16,128 bases of DNA from Candidatus Zixiibacteriota bacterium (GTDB lineage: Bacteria; Zixibacteria; MSB-5A5; SM1-73): positions 1 to 16,128 of the forward strand of contig JAOZNS010000039.1 in the NCBI GenBank assembly GCA_029933635.1. Reading direction: 5' to 3'. The notes under the pieces are model-generated. The model made no database searches. It was not told where the DNA came from and was given only the letters and a program-made list of their open reading frames with translations. This document shows, piece by piece, positions 1 to 7,830 of this stretch. Numbering within the stretch: position 1 is the first letter of the stretch; the number at the start of each line of letters is the position of its first letter. A program made the position numbers and the translations under genes.

Positions 1-900
1 CACACAGCTTCCAATGGCCGCACGATAGGGCATGATGAAGTTCAAAACCGCCCTTAAGCTGTATTTATATTCTCCGCACATGAACACCCTATTATCGGGC
101 ACAAACACGTCTTCAAAGAAAAGATAAGCCTGGGTGATTCCTCCCTTCTTTACCGGTATATCAAAACCCTTCTCCTCTTCTCTGGTATCGGATGGACGAC
201 GGGTCTCTATGATGGTTAAGCCTTCGGTATCTCTCGGGATTACAAAAGAGATGGCCCAATCTTTATCTGATTCTTTATACCCGGAGCCGGGAAGGACAAA
301 TATCTCATGGCAAGCCGCCACTCCACAGATCATCACCTTGGCGCCCTTGACCACGATGCCATCCTTCCTTTTTTCTACCAGATGAAGGTTCATATCCGGA
401 TCATCCTGCTCTGAGGGTGGTCTGGTTCTATCACCTTTGGGATCGGTCAGTGCTCCGGAGATGCTTATATCCTTTTCTTGAGCTTCGATCAACCATTTTT
501 TAAGCCGTTGGTGATAATCGGTTCCCAGGTCTGTATCCATATCATAGGTGGTGGCCCACATGGCGTTGATACAGTTCCAGCCCACACACCTCCCACCGGT
601 GCAGGTTCCGGTGAGGTTGAACATAAGCCTTTTCATCCTGCAGTTTGCCACCATGTCGTCTGGACTCCTAATTATGGAGAGATAGCGTGAGATCTTATCA
701 CCGGTCAGGTGAGAGGTGGTGGTGATCATCTCCTGTGTTTTAGGGTCATGTTGAGCCGCATAAATCTGAGCATGACCCTCCACTGTTGATCTGGTGGCAG
801 GGTGAGAGGTGAGGTCCTCTATCAACTTCCCAAATTTATAGATATTCGGTTTCATCTGGCGTAAACTCTCTTTATACTCCTCAGCATTTTTTAAACCCAT
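1..900 (-). CDS. 4-hydroxybutyryl-CoA dehydratase / HpaB-family flavoprotein, N-terminal 300 residues (3' end outside window)
   Basis: The reverse strand encodes an uninterrupted protein starting MGLKNAEEYKESLRQMKPNI and running off the left edge. Family members are about 490 residues, so the C-terminal third is missing. The start at 900 has a GGAGGAG ribosome site 5 bases upstream and a TATAAT promoter. The protein follows AbfD of Clostridium aminobutyricum, as I recall its sequence, along its whole length: DPKGDR, VEKRxDGIVVxGAK, FExVFVPxxRxFxCGEY. Family members are FAD enzymes that dehydrate 4-hydroxybutyryl-CoA with a [4Fe-4S] cluster, or hydroxylate aromatics. The cluster cysteines seem kept (Cys100, Cys105, Cys299), but the pair is spaced CxxxxC rather than CxxxC. 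The position of the AbfD His ligand is Tyr292, and other catalytic positions also differ. I am sure of the superfamily but not of the reaction; a paralog with altered chemistry is likely. Confidence 0.85.
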   Translation of the reverse strand, partial: MGLKNAEEYKESLRQMKPNIYKFGKLIEDLTSHPATRSTVEGHAQIYAAQHDPKTQEMITTTSHLTGDKISRYLSIIRSPDDMVANCRMKRLMFNLTGTCTGGRCVGWNCINAMWATTYDMDTDLGTDYHQRLKKWLIEAQEKDISISGALTDPKGDRTRPPSEQDDPDMNLHLVEKRKDGIVVKGAKVMICGVAACHEIFVLPGSGYKESDKDWAISFVIPRDTEGLTIIETRRPSDTREEEKGFDIPVKKGGITQAYLFFEDVFVPDNRVFMCGEYKYSLRAVLNFIMPYRAAIGSCV

Positions 901-942
901 GGCTCTCCTCCAGATTTTCTGATGGTTTTAATATCATTTTTC

Positions 943-970
943 ATTATAAGAAATTTATGATTAAGATCAA
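943..970 (-). promoter_or_regulatory. Sigma70-type promoter for the HpaB/AbfD-family gene
   Basis: On the minus strand there is TTGATC (970-965), a 16-base spacer, then a perfect TATAAT (948-943). It lies about 43 bases upstream of the start codon at 900. Spacing and orientation fit a housekeeping promoter. Confidence 0.65.
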
Positions 971-1788
971 GTGTTATTTCTCGAAGGTAGTGGAAATTAT
1001 AGGGCTTTTGTTCAACTGATTGGACCGGGTAAATGCCCCGCCCTATGGTTGATGGGTTGTTATCCACGGCAGGGGTAATTCATCCTTCCTACAATCTGAC
1101 CTCAGCTATAGCATCGTTCGTAAGATATGTTTTGTATTAGTGATGACCATATTGACCCGGTCCGTTGTGGTGTTTTTCCAGCCCCGCGAGATATTTTTTC
1201 TCAACCTCCATCGATTCCGCTACGTGGGGAAAACAGTCTCCAACTACCGGCATGACTGACGATGTTCAGAATGTTAAGATGTTTTTGACTGCAAGTGCTC
1301 TTTTTACCACAATGCGGATGGAGGGGAAACAAAGATAGGTCCCGGTTTAAAAGATACTCTGAAAAGGGGGAAACTACCCGTGAGTGGAAGATCCGCCAGC
1401 CCCGGAAAACATCATCAAGCAATTTCTCAATCCCTTCAGGAACAGGCTCTCGTTTAAATCCACCGTCTCCGAGCTGAAGATAAAGATTTATTGACTTATT
1501 TGGCGGCTCCTTAGGCATCTTTTGCTTGGATTCGACCGAAATCCGAAGGTCTCCGCTTCATGAAAGTGCGGGACGGAGCTCCGTGTTCGTCAAAATCTAT
1601 TTGAGAGCGGTTCATAGTTCACCGTTCATGATTAACAGCTCTCCCTTCACTTTCACCCTGAAATTTAGGGCGAGTCCCAGGCATCATATAGATCCTACAA
1701 CCCCGCCCAAGAAGAAGAAATTTCCATAGGTCAGGCGGCGCCTTGCTCGACCACTTTGTTTTATTTTTTCAGATCTCACAAAATTTGA
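971..1788. other. Gene-poor gap between divergent genes; no confident gene
   Basis: About 0.8 kb without a recognisable gene. The longest frame, minus strand 1201-1518 (105 codons), has no ribosome site or family motif that I recognise, and a frame also runs on the other strand, so I treat it as chance. The region holds GC-rich palindromic fragments, for example GGACCGGGT at 1022-1030 with its exact reverse complement at 1155-1163, and AGGCGGCGCCT at 1733-1743. These suggest decayed intergenic repeats rather than coding DNA. Confidence 0.5.
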
Positions 1789-1818
1789 TTGACAGATTCC
1801 TAAATAATGTGCTATATG
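1789..1818 (+). promoter_or_regulatory. Sigma70-type promoter for the secreted hydrolase gene
   Basis: A perfect -35 TTGACA lies at 1789-1794, and an 18-base spacer precedes the -10-like TATATG at 1813-1818 (17 bases if CTATAT at 1812 is read). It sits about 60 bases before the chosen start codon at 1881. Confidence 0.6.
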
Positions 1819-1880
1819 TAGTTGGTTCACGGAGCTAAGAGGTGTCGCTACTTTTTCTCTTAGGTATCAAGGAGGAGGTT

Positions 1881-4442
1881 GTGAACGGTTCTGCTGTAAT
1901 AAAAATATTAGTGAGTTTAACCATCGCTCTTTTCCTCTTCGTGTTCCCCCCTCCAGCTATTTTCGCCGAGGATGAGTTCCTTCCCACCATTGAAGATACA
2001 TTATGCCCCGAAGTCTGGCTTTATGTGGGTCCTTTTTCCGTAGGTGCACGAGAGGGGATCGTCGGCGTGCTGGATGATTTAGAAAATTTTTCTCCGGAGG
2101 AAGAAAGGCAACTTCCAAGCATTCTGTCACAGGGTGGAAAAGTAAGCTGGAGGAGGACCTCCCCTGACTCTCTGGGGTGGGTCAAGTTAGAATATGAGAA
2201 CGTATGGTGGGATACCCTCATGGATTATTATGGGGTGGCAGGCATTTTGGATGCGGGGTATGCTTACACCGAATTCAAAAGCGATGGACGAAGAAGAGCT
2301 CTGATAATGGCTGAGAAGGTAGGATCTTTCTATTTAAATGGCAAGCGCTTCCGAGGGGATCCCTATGGTCATGGCTTTGTCAAAACGCCGGTCATTTTGG
2401 AGAAGGGAGCGAATCGAGTTCTGCTACAATTAAGCGGTTTCGGCGATCATCGCTTCATGTTCAAGCTCATTCCCTCACCTGCCCCGGTGATGCTCATCTC
2501 CAAGGATGCCACCTTGCCAGATATAATAGAAGGCAAGACGCAAAAAACTTGGGCCGGCATAACCCTTCTCAACACCACCTCCCAAAGATTAAAAGAGGTT
2601 GAACTTTCCATCGGAGGAGAGCTCTTTGAGGAGAACCACATCATAATTTCTTCCCTTTTCCCCCTCTGTGTCAAAAAAATTCCAATTGAAATAGACCTGA
2701 TTGAACCTCTAACCATAATGGACACTGCTTCCATAAAGGTAAAACTCTCTTATCAAGATTTTTCCTCCGAAACACGTCTACCTTTGCGGATAAGACGAAA
2801 GAGAGAATCCTATAAGGTCACATTCATCTCCGAGATAGACCATTCCTGTCAATATTTTGCGGTTTTGCCTCCCAAGGACTATGATCCGCAAAGGAAATAT
2901 TCCCTCATTCTGACCCTTCACGGAGCCAACGTCGAAGCTTCAGGTCTGGTGGATTGCTACAGTCAGAAGGACTGGGCTTTTGTGGTTGCTCCAACCAACC
3001 GAAGAAGATTTGGATTCGATTGGCAGGATTGGGGCAGGATAGATGCTCTTGAGGTTCTGGATAAGGTGAAGCACGCTTTTTCTATCGATACAAACAGAGT
3101 TTACCTCACCGGTCACTCCATGGGAGGACACGGTACCTGGCATATAGCTTTGGCTCATCCCGATCTATTTGCCGCCGCCGCTCCCTTAGCTGGTTGGACC
3201 TGCTTTCAGCTTTATATCCCTTGGTTTTTGCAAAAAAGCTACACATTCGCCGAGCCGGAACAGATTGCCATAAGGGAGATGAGCTTAAGAGAAGATTTTG
3301 TCCCAAATTTTGTGGAAAATGCTTTGAATCTGCCAATCTTCATCTCTCAGGGAGGAAACGACGATAACGTTCCCCCGGTGCACTCCAGACTTTTTGCCTC
3401 CCTTTTGGATAAGTTAGGCTATCAATACTACTATCAGGAAGTTCCCCACAAGGGACATTGGTTTCATCTGGATGATTCAGCCAGGACCGTCTGTGTGGAT
3501 GATCCAAGGCTTTTAGATTTCCTCAAAGGCAAAGAGAGAAATCTTTTCCCCCGCCATGTGATTTTTAAAACAACCGATCTGGGACAGAGTTACAAAAGTT
3601 ACTGGGTGGAGATCCTCCAGCAAGAAAAACCGTTCTTCGAATCTCGAATCGAGGCAGAGATAAAAGATGGAAGAATTGAGGTAAAGACCAAAAACATCAA
3701 CCAGTTCGCTTTATCTTTGTCCTCAGACCTTGTTCCCCACGGCAGGATTGTTTTCCAGATAGATGGAAAAAAGCAGAGCTATATCTTTAAAAACAACCAG
3801 AAGTTAGCTTTCTACAAAAGGGGGAAGCAGTTTCGAATAGGCAGAATCAAATCTCTCCCTTTGACAAAAGCACCTAAACATTATGGTCCCATAAAACAGG
3901 TGTATTTTTCTCCCTTTGTTTTGGTTTATGGCACAAAGGGGGACTCGTTTTCGACCGAGATCACGCTTCATCAAGCCAGGCTGGAGTCGGCCCGATGGTG
4001 GAGAAGAGCAAACGGTTTCACAGAAATACTTCCTGATACTGAGGTGACCTCCAAGATAATGGAAGATTATAACTTGATCCTTTTCGGAGGACCAGAGGAG
4101 AATTTCGTAACTGCCAAACTAAGCAAACGTTTGCCCATAAAATTAAAGAACCAAAAAATCTTGTTTGGGAAAAAAGAGATATCCGGCGACAACATAGCAG
4201 TCGAATATATCTATCCAAATCCAGCCAATCCTGACAGATTCGTGTTTCTTCATCAAGGGGTGGGTCTTAAGGGACTTAAGCTTTCTACCTTCTTCACCGC
4301 TCTTTACTCCGGAGCTGGATTGCCCGACTTCATCATCTTTGATGAGAAGGTGAAATTTAAAGGTTGGGGAGGAGTTTTGTGTGCTGGCTTTTTCGACTCA
4401 GACTGGAAGGTTGACGAAAAGCTATATTATCTGCAAGAATAA
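1881..4442 (+). CDS. Secreted alpha/beta-hydrolase (prolyl oligopeptidase/esterase-like) with extra N- and C-terminal regions
   Basis: A serine hydrolase of 853 residues, predicted exported. I place the start at GTG 1881, with GGAGG at 1871-1875 five bases upstream. An in-frame GTG at 1842 would add 13 residues but lacks a comparable site. Residues 1-29 form a signal peptide ending PPAIFA before EDEF. Residues about 35-320 carry WLYVGPF and beta-rich sequence of no family I recognise. The hydrolase core starts near 330 with YDPQRKYSLILTLHGAN, the oxyanion region of S9/esterase folds. The nucleophile is Ser413 in GHSMGG, the acid is Asp494 or Asp495 in GGNDDNVPP, and the base is His526 in PHKGHWF, so the triad is complete. 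About 300 further residues follow, rich in beta-strand pattern (LILFGGPEEN, YPNPANPDR), of unknown fold. Substrate is unknown; peptide or ester bonds are both possible. Stands alone in its transcription unit. Confidence 0.85.
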   Translation: MNGSAVIKILVSLTIALFLFVFPPPAIFAEDEFLPTIEDTLCPEVWLYVGPFSVGAREGIVGVLDDLENFSPEEERQLPSILSQGGKVSWRRTSPDSLGWVKLEYENVWWDTLMDYYGVAGILDAGYAYTEFKSDGRRRALIMAEKVGSFYLNGKRFRGDPYGHGFVKTPVILEKGANRVLLQLSGFGDHRFMFKLIPSPAPVMLISKDATLPDIIEGKTQKTWAGITLLNTTSQRLKEVELSIGGELFEENHIIISSLFPLCVKKIPIEIDLIEPLTIMDTASIKVKLSYQDFSSETRLPLRIRRKRESYKVTFISEIDHSCQYFAVLPPKDYDPQRKYSLILTLHGANVEASGLVDCYSQKDWAFVVAPTNRRRFGFDWQDWGRIDALEVLDKVKHAFSIDTNRVYLTGHSMGGHGTWHIALAHPDLFAAAAPLAGWTCFQLYIPWFLQKSYTFAEPEQIAIREMSLREDFVPNFVENALNLPIFISQGGNDDNVPPVHSRLFASLLDKLGYQYYYQEVPHKGHWFHLDDSARTVCVDDPRLLDFLKGKERNLFPRHVIFKTTDLGQSYKSYWVEILQQEKPFFESRIEAEIKDGRIEVKTKNINQFALSLSSDLVPHGRIVFQIDGKKQSYIFKNNQKLAFYKRGKQFRIGRIKSLPLTKAPKHYGPIKQVYFSPFVLVYGTKGDSFSTEITLHQARLESARWWRRANGFTEILPDTEVTSKIMEDYNLILFGGPEENFVTAKLSKRLPIKLKNQKILFGKKEISGDNIAVEYIYPNPANPDRFVFLHQGVGLKGLKLSTFFTALYSGAGLPDFIIFDEKVKFKGWGGVLCAGFFDSDWKVDEKLYYLQE

Positions 4443-4459
4443 AAAAGAGGAGATTTTTT

Positions 4460-4611
4460 CCCTCTCCTTTTCGAGACTGTGTCATAATTCGGTTTTTTTA
4501 GCCGCCCGTACGGGCGAAAATCGCTTGTTGAATGCCAATAACTTACGTAATCTAAAGATTGCGGCTACAACGTCAAAATATGATTCTGACACACCCTCAG
4601 AAAGGAGAGGG
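4460..4611. mobile_element. MITE-like 152-bp element with imperfect ~30-bp terminal inverted repeats
   Basis: The left arm 4460-4490 begins CCCTCTCCTTTTCGAG and the right arm 4582-4611 ends CTCAGAAAGGAGAGGG. Reverse-complemented, the arms share CCCTCTCCTTT, GAG, TGTGTCA and AAT in register, about 25 of 31 positions with one gap. A second nested pair, AGCCGC (4500-4505) and GCGGCT (4561-4566), and an internal perfect palindrome CGCCCGTACGGGCG (4503-4516) lie inside. There is no transposase, so this would be a non-autonomous element or palindromic intergenic repeat. No clear target duplication is seen. The left arm may also serve as a weak terminator for the preceding gene, since GGAGA at 4449 can pair with TCTCC at 4463. 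Confidence 0.5.
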
Positions 4612-4875
4612 TTAGGGTGAGGTTGGCAGAGATCAGCACACGGATACTCAGGGACTCTTAAATCTGGCGGGCAGAGGTGCCCGCTCTACGAGATAACGAT
4701 ACCTGACGTCTCGTAGGCGGGGCTCCCAGCCTTGCATAGAAAGCTCCTCCGAATCGCAGAACTGACTTTCAATTGTTGAAGGATTAAATTTATTTTAAAT
4801 TGAACGCAGAAAAGATGAATTTGCTATCTATGCCTTATTAACGTAATGTCTTAACCTTTTTCAATGGAGGGTTCG
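4612..4875. repeat. Repeat-rich remainder of the hydrolase-propeller gap
   Basis: No gene is seen. There are two consecutive perfect inverted repeats: GCGGGCA (4667-4673) with TGCCCGC (4678-4684) around a 4-base loop, and CTACGAGA (4686-4693) with TCTCGTAG (4709-4716). TTCAATT (4768-4774) pairs with AATTGAA (4798-4804). The first two look like a palindromic intergenic repeat unit. Weak promoter candidates for the next gene are CTGACT-17-TAAATT (4762-4790) and TTGCTA-17-TAATGT (4821-4849); neither is convincing. Confidence 0.4.
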
Positions 4876-6145
4876 ATGAAAAAGCTTAAATGTTTTTTGG
4901 TCTTAGTAGCTGTTATGTGTGGAATGGTTCTTTTGTTTCAACCAGCCGTTGCCAATGACATCACCTATGTTTCCAGCATCCTCTGGACTGATGCAGAAGA
5001 TGTTCAGGTGGTTGGAGATTATGCTTATTGTGCTTTTCGCAATGGTCTTTTAATTTTTGATGTCTCCGATCCAGCCAATCCATCTTTTGTGAGCAGGTTT
5101 TATCTTTCAGGAGAGGGAAGAGGAATATTCGTAAAGAATAGTTATGTTTATCTGGCTGACTCTCATGAGGGGCTGGTGATATTCGATGTGAGCAATCCAG
5201 CCAGTCCAGATTCGGTGGGCAATTACGTTAGCTCGGGTGGAGTTGGGGATGTTTTTGTCCGGGACAGCTTAGCCTATGTGGCCTATGGAGGGAGCGGTTT
5301 GCAGATAATTAATATTTCTGACCCGACCGATCCAGATTCGGTTGGAAGCTGCGATACCCCGGGATCAGGCCTGCGGTCTTTTCGTTCAGGACAGCTTAGC
5401 ATATATAGCTGACTATGACAGTGGTTTTCATATAATTAATGTGAAAAATCCGAGCAATCCAGATTTAGTCGGAAGTTATGATACCCCCGGTAGAGTTTGG
5501 AGTGTTTTTGTCCAAGATAGCTTGGCTTATGTGGCAGACAGGGGTAGTGGTTTGCTGATAATCAACGTAAGTGATCCAACCAATCCAGATTCGATCGGCG
5601 GTTACTACGGCGAGAGCGAAGCTATTGATGTTTTTCTTCAGGACACTTTAGCCTATGTGACTGATCATCATGCTGGTGTGCAGATAGTGAATGTCTCTGA
5701 CCCAACCAACCCGGTGTTGGTTGGAGGTCACGACACCCCTGGGAATTCTATGGGTGTTTTTGTAGACGGAGAATATGTGTATGTTGCGGACAGATACTCT
5801 CTGATGATCTTCCACACCCCATATGGATCAGATGTGAAGGAGATAGAAGAAGATGGGATTGTGCCCACAGATTTTGCGTTATATCAGAATTATCCTAATC
5901 CCTTTAATCCTGCCACCAACATAGAATTCGTGCTCTCCAAATCAGGACGGGTCAAAATTGAAATTTTCAATATCTTAGGTCAAAAGGTGAGGACCTTGGT
6001 GGATCAACATTTGAAAGCAGGGCATAAGTTAGTGGATTGGGACGGAAAAAATGATTTAGGCAAAGAGGTTTCCAGCGGAATCTATTTCTATCGGATAAAG
6101 ACTTCCGAGTTTTCGCAGACTAAGAAGATGGTGTTGCTACGATAG
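4876..6145 (+). CDS. Secreted LVIVD-repeat beta-propeller with FlgD-like/type IX-style C-terminal domain, interrupted by one frameshift
   Basis: Read with one base skipped at 5368/5369, this is a 422-residue exported protein. The start is ATG 4876 behind GGAGG (4866-4870); an upstream ATG at 4864 overlaps that site. Residues 1-26 are a signal peptide ending FQPAVA. Next come six repeats of about 42 residues (pattern VFVQDSLAYVAD..SGLxIINVSDPTNPDSVG) and a partial seventh, which fits a seven-bladed propeller. Residues about 332-422 (YQNYPNPFNP to KKMVLLR) match the C-terminal domain that sorts proteins for type IX secretion or resembles FlgD Ig. The frame breaks inside repeat four: DTPGS ends one frame and ACGLFVQDSLAYIAD continues in the next, aligning without gap to neighbouring repeats. 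So one extra G in TCAGGCC is the simplest cause, either a real mutation or an assembly error. The likely role is cell-surface binding; no catalytic motif is seen. Confidence 0.8.
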
Positions 6146-6253
6146 ATGAACTGTAAAAGGCTCATCTTCGTTGGTGTGGGATTGTGACTACCCGTCCCTT
6201 CTTTGTGGTCAGGGTGCTACCTCTCCCCGAATGAGCGAGATGATATAAATATC

Positions 6254-6309
6254 AAAAAACGAAGCCAGCATCTGACCTGAAATTATCTTTTCGAGTCAGG
6301 TGCTGGCTT
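6254..6309 (-). terminator. Intrinsic terminator after the nitrilase-response regulator unit
   Basis: On the minus strand, AAGCCAGCACCTGACT (6309-6294) pairs with 6277-6262 over 16 positions with two mismatches, across a 16-base loop. A TTTTTT run follows at 6259-6254. It is about 70 bases beyond the response regulator stop at 6382. The stem could also stop convergent transcripts from the propeller gene, but no U-tract follows on the plus strand. Confidence 0.75.
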
Positions 6310-6381
6310 ACCCTACATCGTTTGATGCAGAGCTTACCCCCCATTTTCCGTTTTCGATATTACCTAAGATGTTTCATTAAG

Positions 6382-6882
6382 CTATTTTCTCTCCTTTTCA
6401 ACAGTTCGCAAAACCATCTTTACGATATTTAAAAGACGCTCACAGCTAAATGGTTTCTTTATATACAGAACACCGCCAACTTTGAAACTTCTCCCCTCGT
6501 CACTTCGAGCATCTTTCCCGGTCAAAAAGATCACAGGGATGTCTTTGGTTTTTTCACATTTTTTCAATTCGCTACAGATCTCATAACCATCCATGAATGG
6601 CATCATGATGTCTAAAAGGATCAGATCAGGCAGGAAGGTTTTGGCTCTTTCTATTCCGATGGTACTGGAGTTTTCTGATTTCACCTGATAACCAGCAGCC
6701 TCCAGAAAGGTTTCTATGATATCGGTGATCTCTGGCTCGTCATCGATCACCAAAATCTTAGCTGATTTGATCTTTCCATTTGGCTTCGGTTGGGTCAACT
6801 GGTCTGCAGACTTTGTTTCAGCCAACTTGGTTGTATCTGTTGAGCTTGTTGATTTCTCATCATCGGGTTTCAAATTCAGCAT
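6382..6882 (-). CDS. Stand-alone response regulator receiver protein
   Basis: A 166-residue, CheY-like phosphoacceptor without an output domain. After a polar, Ser/Thr/Lys/Asp-rich tail of about 40 residues, the receiver fold runs from AKILVIDDEPEI to VLRTVEKERK. The acidic pocket is Asp47/Asp48, the phosphorylated residue Asp91 in LLDIMMP, the switch Thr121 in FLTG, and the conserved Lys143 in YIKKPF, so all key residues are present. It presumably takes phosphate from a histidine kinase encoded elsewhere and acts by protein contact. The start ATG overlaps the nitrilase stop (ATGCTGA), with GAAGGGG just upstream inside the nitrilase gene, so the two should be co-transcribed and translationally coupled. 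No kinase gene is adjacent. Confidence 0.9.
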   Translation of the reverse strand: MLNLKPDDEKSTSSTDTTKLAETKSADQLTQPKPNGKIKSAKILVIDDEPEITDIIETFLEAAGYQVKSENSSTIGIERAKTFLPDLILLDIMMPFMDGYEICSELKKCEKTKDIPVIFLTGKDARSDEGRSFKVGGVLYIKKPFSCERLLNIVKMVLRTVEKERK

Positions 6883-7676
6883 AGGTTCCCCTTCTGGTAA
6901 AATTCTATTCTTCTATCCTCAAACAGGTGATTGCGAGAGGTGAACTTCTTATCCCGAGCCAAGCTTGGATCGACATCTACAGTCCACACTCCCTCGTCTG
7001 ATTGGCCGGCCCTTGTTAGGATATTTCCTTTGGGATCCACCACCTGACTGTTACCGGTGAAAGAGAGCTTAAAGCCCGCCTTGTCTTCAGTTCCGATTCG
7101 GTTAGCGGTGATGGCAAAGATACCATTCTCGATGCATCTGGTGACCATGGCGCTCTGACAATAAGGAAAAATCAAATTGGCTGGATGACAGATGATCTCC
7201 GCTCCTTTCAATGCTAAAATCCTTGCCACCTCAGGAAAGATCCAGTCAAAGCAGATCATCATTCCCACTTTCGCATCGCCGATGTCAAATGCCTCCAGTT
7301 CTTTATCCCCTGGAGAAAACCATAACTTTTCCAGATCGAACAGATGTAATTTTCGATAAACCTGAAAATCTCCTTTGGGTGTAACCAGAACCGCCGAGTT
7401 ATAAATCTTATCCTCCTCCCTCTCCGCCATTCCAAACACCAGGTTCACCTTTTGGCTTTCTGCCAGATCTGCCATCCTCGAGAATGTGAATCCCTGAGGA
7501 ATAGTTTCAGCTGACCTCTTGAGTTCCTCCTGGCTTTCAAAAAGATACCCGGTATTGAAAAGCTCCGGAAGAACCAAGAGGTCAGCTTTTGCCCCCCTTA
7601 TCGAGCTTATCGCCCTTTCTAAGTTTTCCTCTTTCCTCCCCAACAAAGGAGAGGCTTGAAAGAATCCTATTTTCAC
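6876..7676 (-). CDS. Carbon-nitrogen hydrolase (nitrilase superfamily)
   Basis: A cytosolic amidase-type enzyme of 266 residues, normal length for the superfamily. The catalytic Glu-Lys-Cys triad is visible: Glu38 in LVLPELFNTGY, Lys109 in VYRKLHLFD, and Cys142 in VGMMICFDWIFPE. Such enzymes hydrolyse C-N bonds of amides or N-carbamoyl compounds through a cysteine thioester. The sequence alone does not tell whether this one is an omega-amidase, N-carbamoylputrescine hydrolase or another branch. The start is GTG 7676; the ATG two bases upstream is out of frame and runs directly into TGA, and AAAAGGAG lies five bases before the GTG. It is first in a two-gene unit with the response regulator and is divergent from the MFS gene across a 154-base gap. 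Confidence 0.88.
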   Translation of the reverse strand: MKIGFFQASPLLGRKEENLERAISSIRGAKADLLVLPELFNTGYLFESQEELKRSAETIPQGFTFSRMADLAESQKVNLVFGMAEREEDKIYNSAVLVTPKGDFQVYRKLHLFDLEKLWFSPGDKELEAFDIGDAKVGMMICFDWIFPEVARILALKGAEIICHPANLIFPYCQSAMVTRCIENGIFAITANRIGTEDKAGFKLSFTGNSQVVDPKGNILTRAGQSDEGVWTVDVDPSLARDKKFTSRNHLFEDRRIEFYQKGNLC

Positions 7677-7795
7677 ATCTGCTCCTTTTTATTTTTCGAC
7701 CTTTTGCTTCTACACTTTAGCCTAAGCAAACAGAAAGTGAGATAGGATCAAGGCTTTTCTTATGGCATGCCAATGAGCTTTTGTTTCTCCCCTTC

Positions 7796-7823
7796 TTGAC
7801 AATTCACCTTTTGGGGTTAACTT
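7796..7823 (+). promoter_or_regulatory. Promoter for the MFS transporter, possibly leaderless
   Basis: A perfect TTGACA at 7796-7801 is followed after 16 bases by TAACTT (7818-7823). This would place the transcription start within a few bases of the ATG at 7831. No Shine-Dalgarno sequence is visible before that ATG, in line with a leaderless message. The -10 match is only moderate. Confidence 0.4.
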
Positions 7824-7830
7824 ATCTTGC

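Noticed and set aside
1201..1518. A 105-codon open frame on the minus strand in the first intergenic gap
   Set aside because: No ribosome site, no family motif, a competing frame on the other strand (1295-1477), and surrounding repeat-like DNA.
1842..1880. GTG at 1842 as the start of the secreted hydrolase
   Set aside because: GTG 1881 has a strong GGAGG site at good spacing and begins a normal signal peptide; the upstream start would add 13 residues before it.
4449..4471. A full intrinsic terminator right after the hydrolase gene
   Set aside because: The GGAGA/TCTCC stem is short, the following Ts are used in the stem, and the same bases belong to the left arm of the inverted-repeat element; kept only as a remark.
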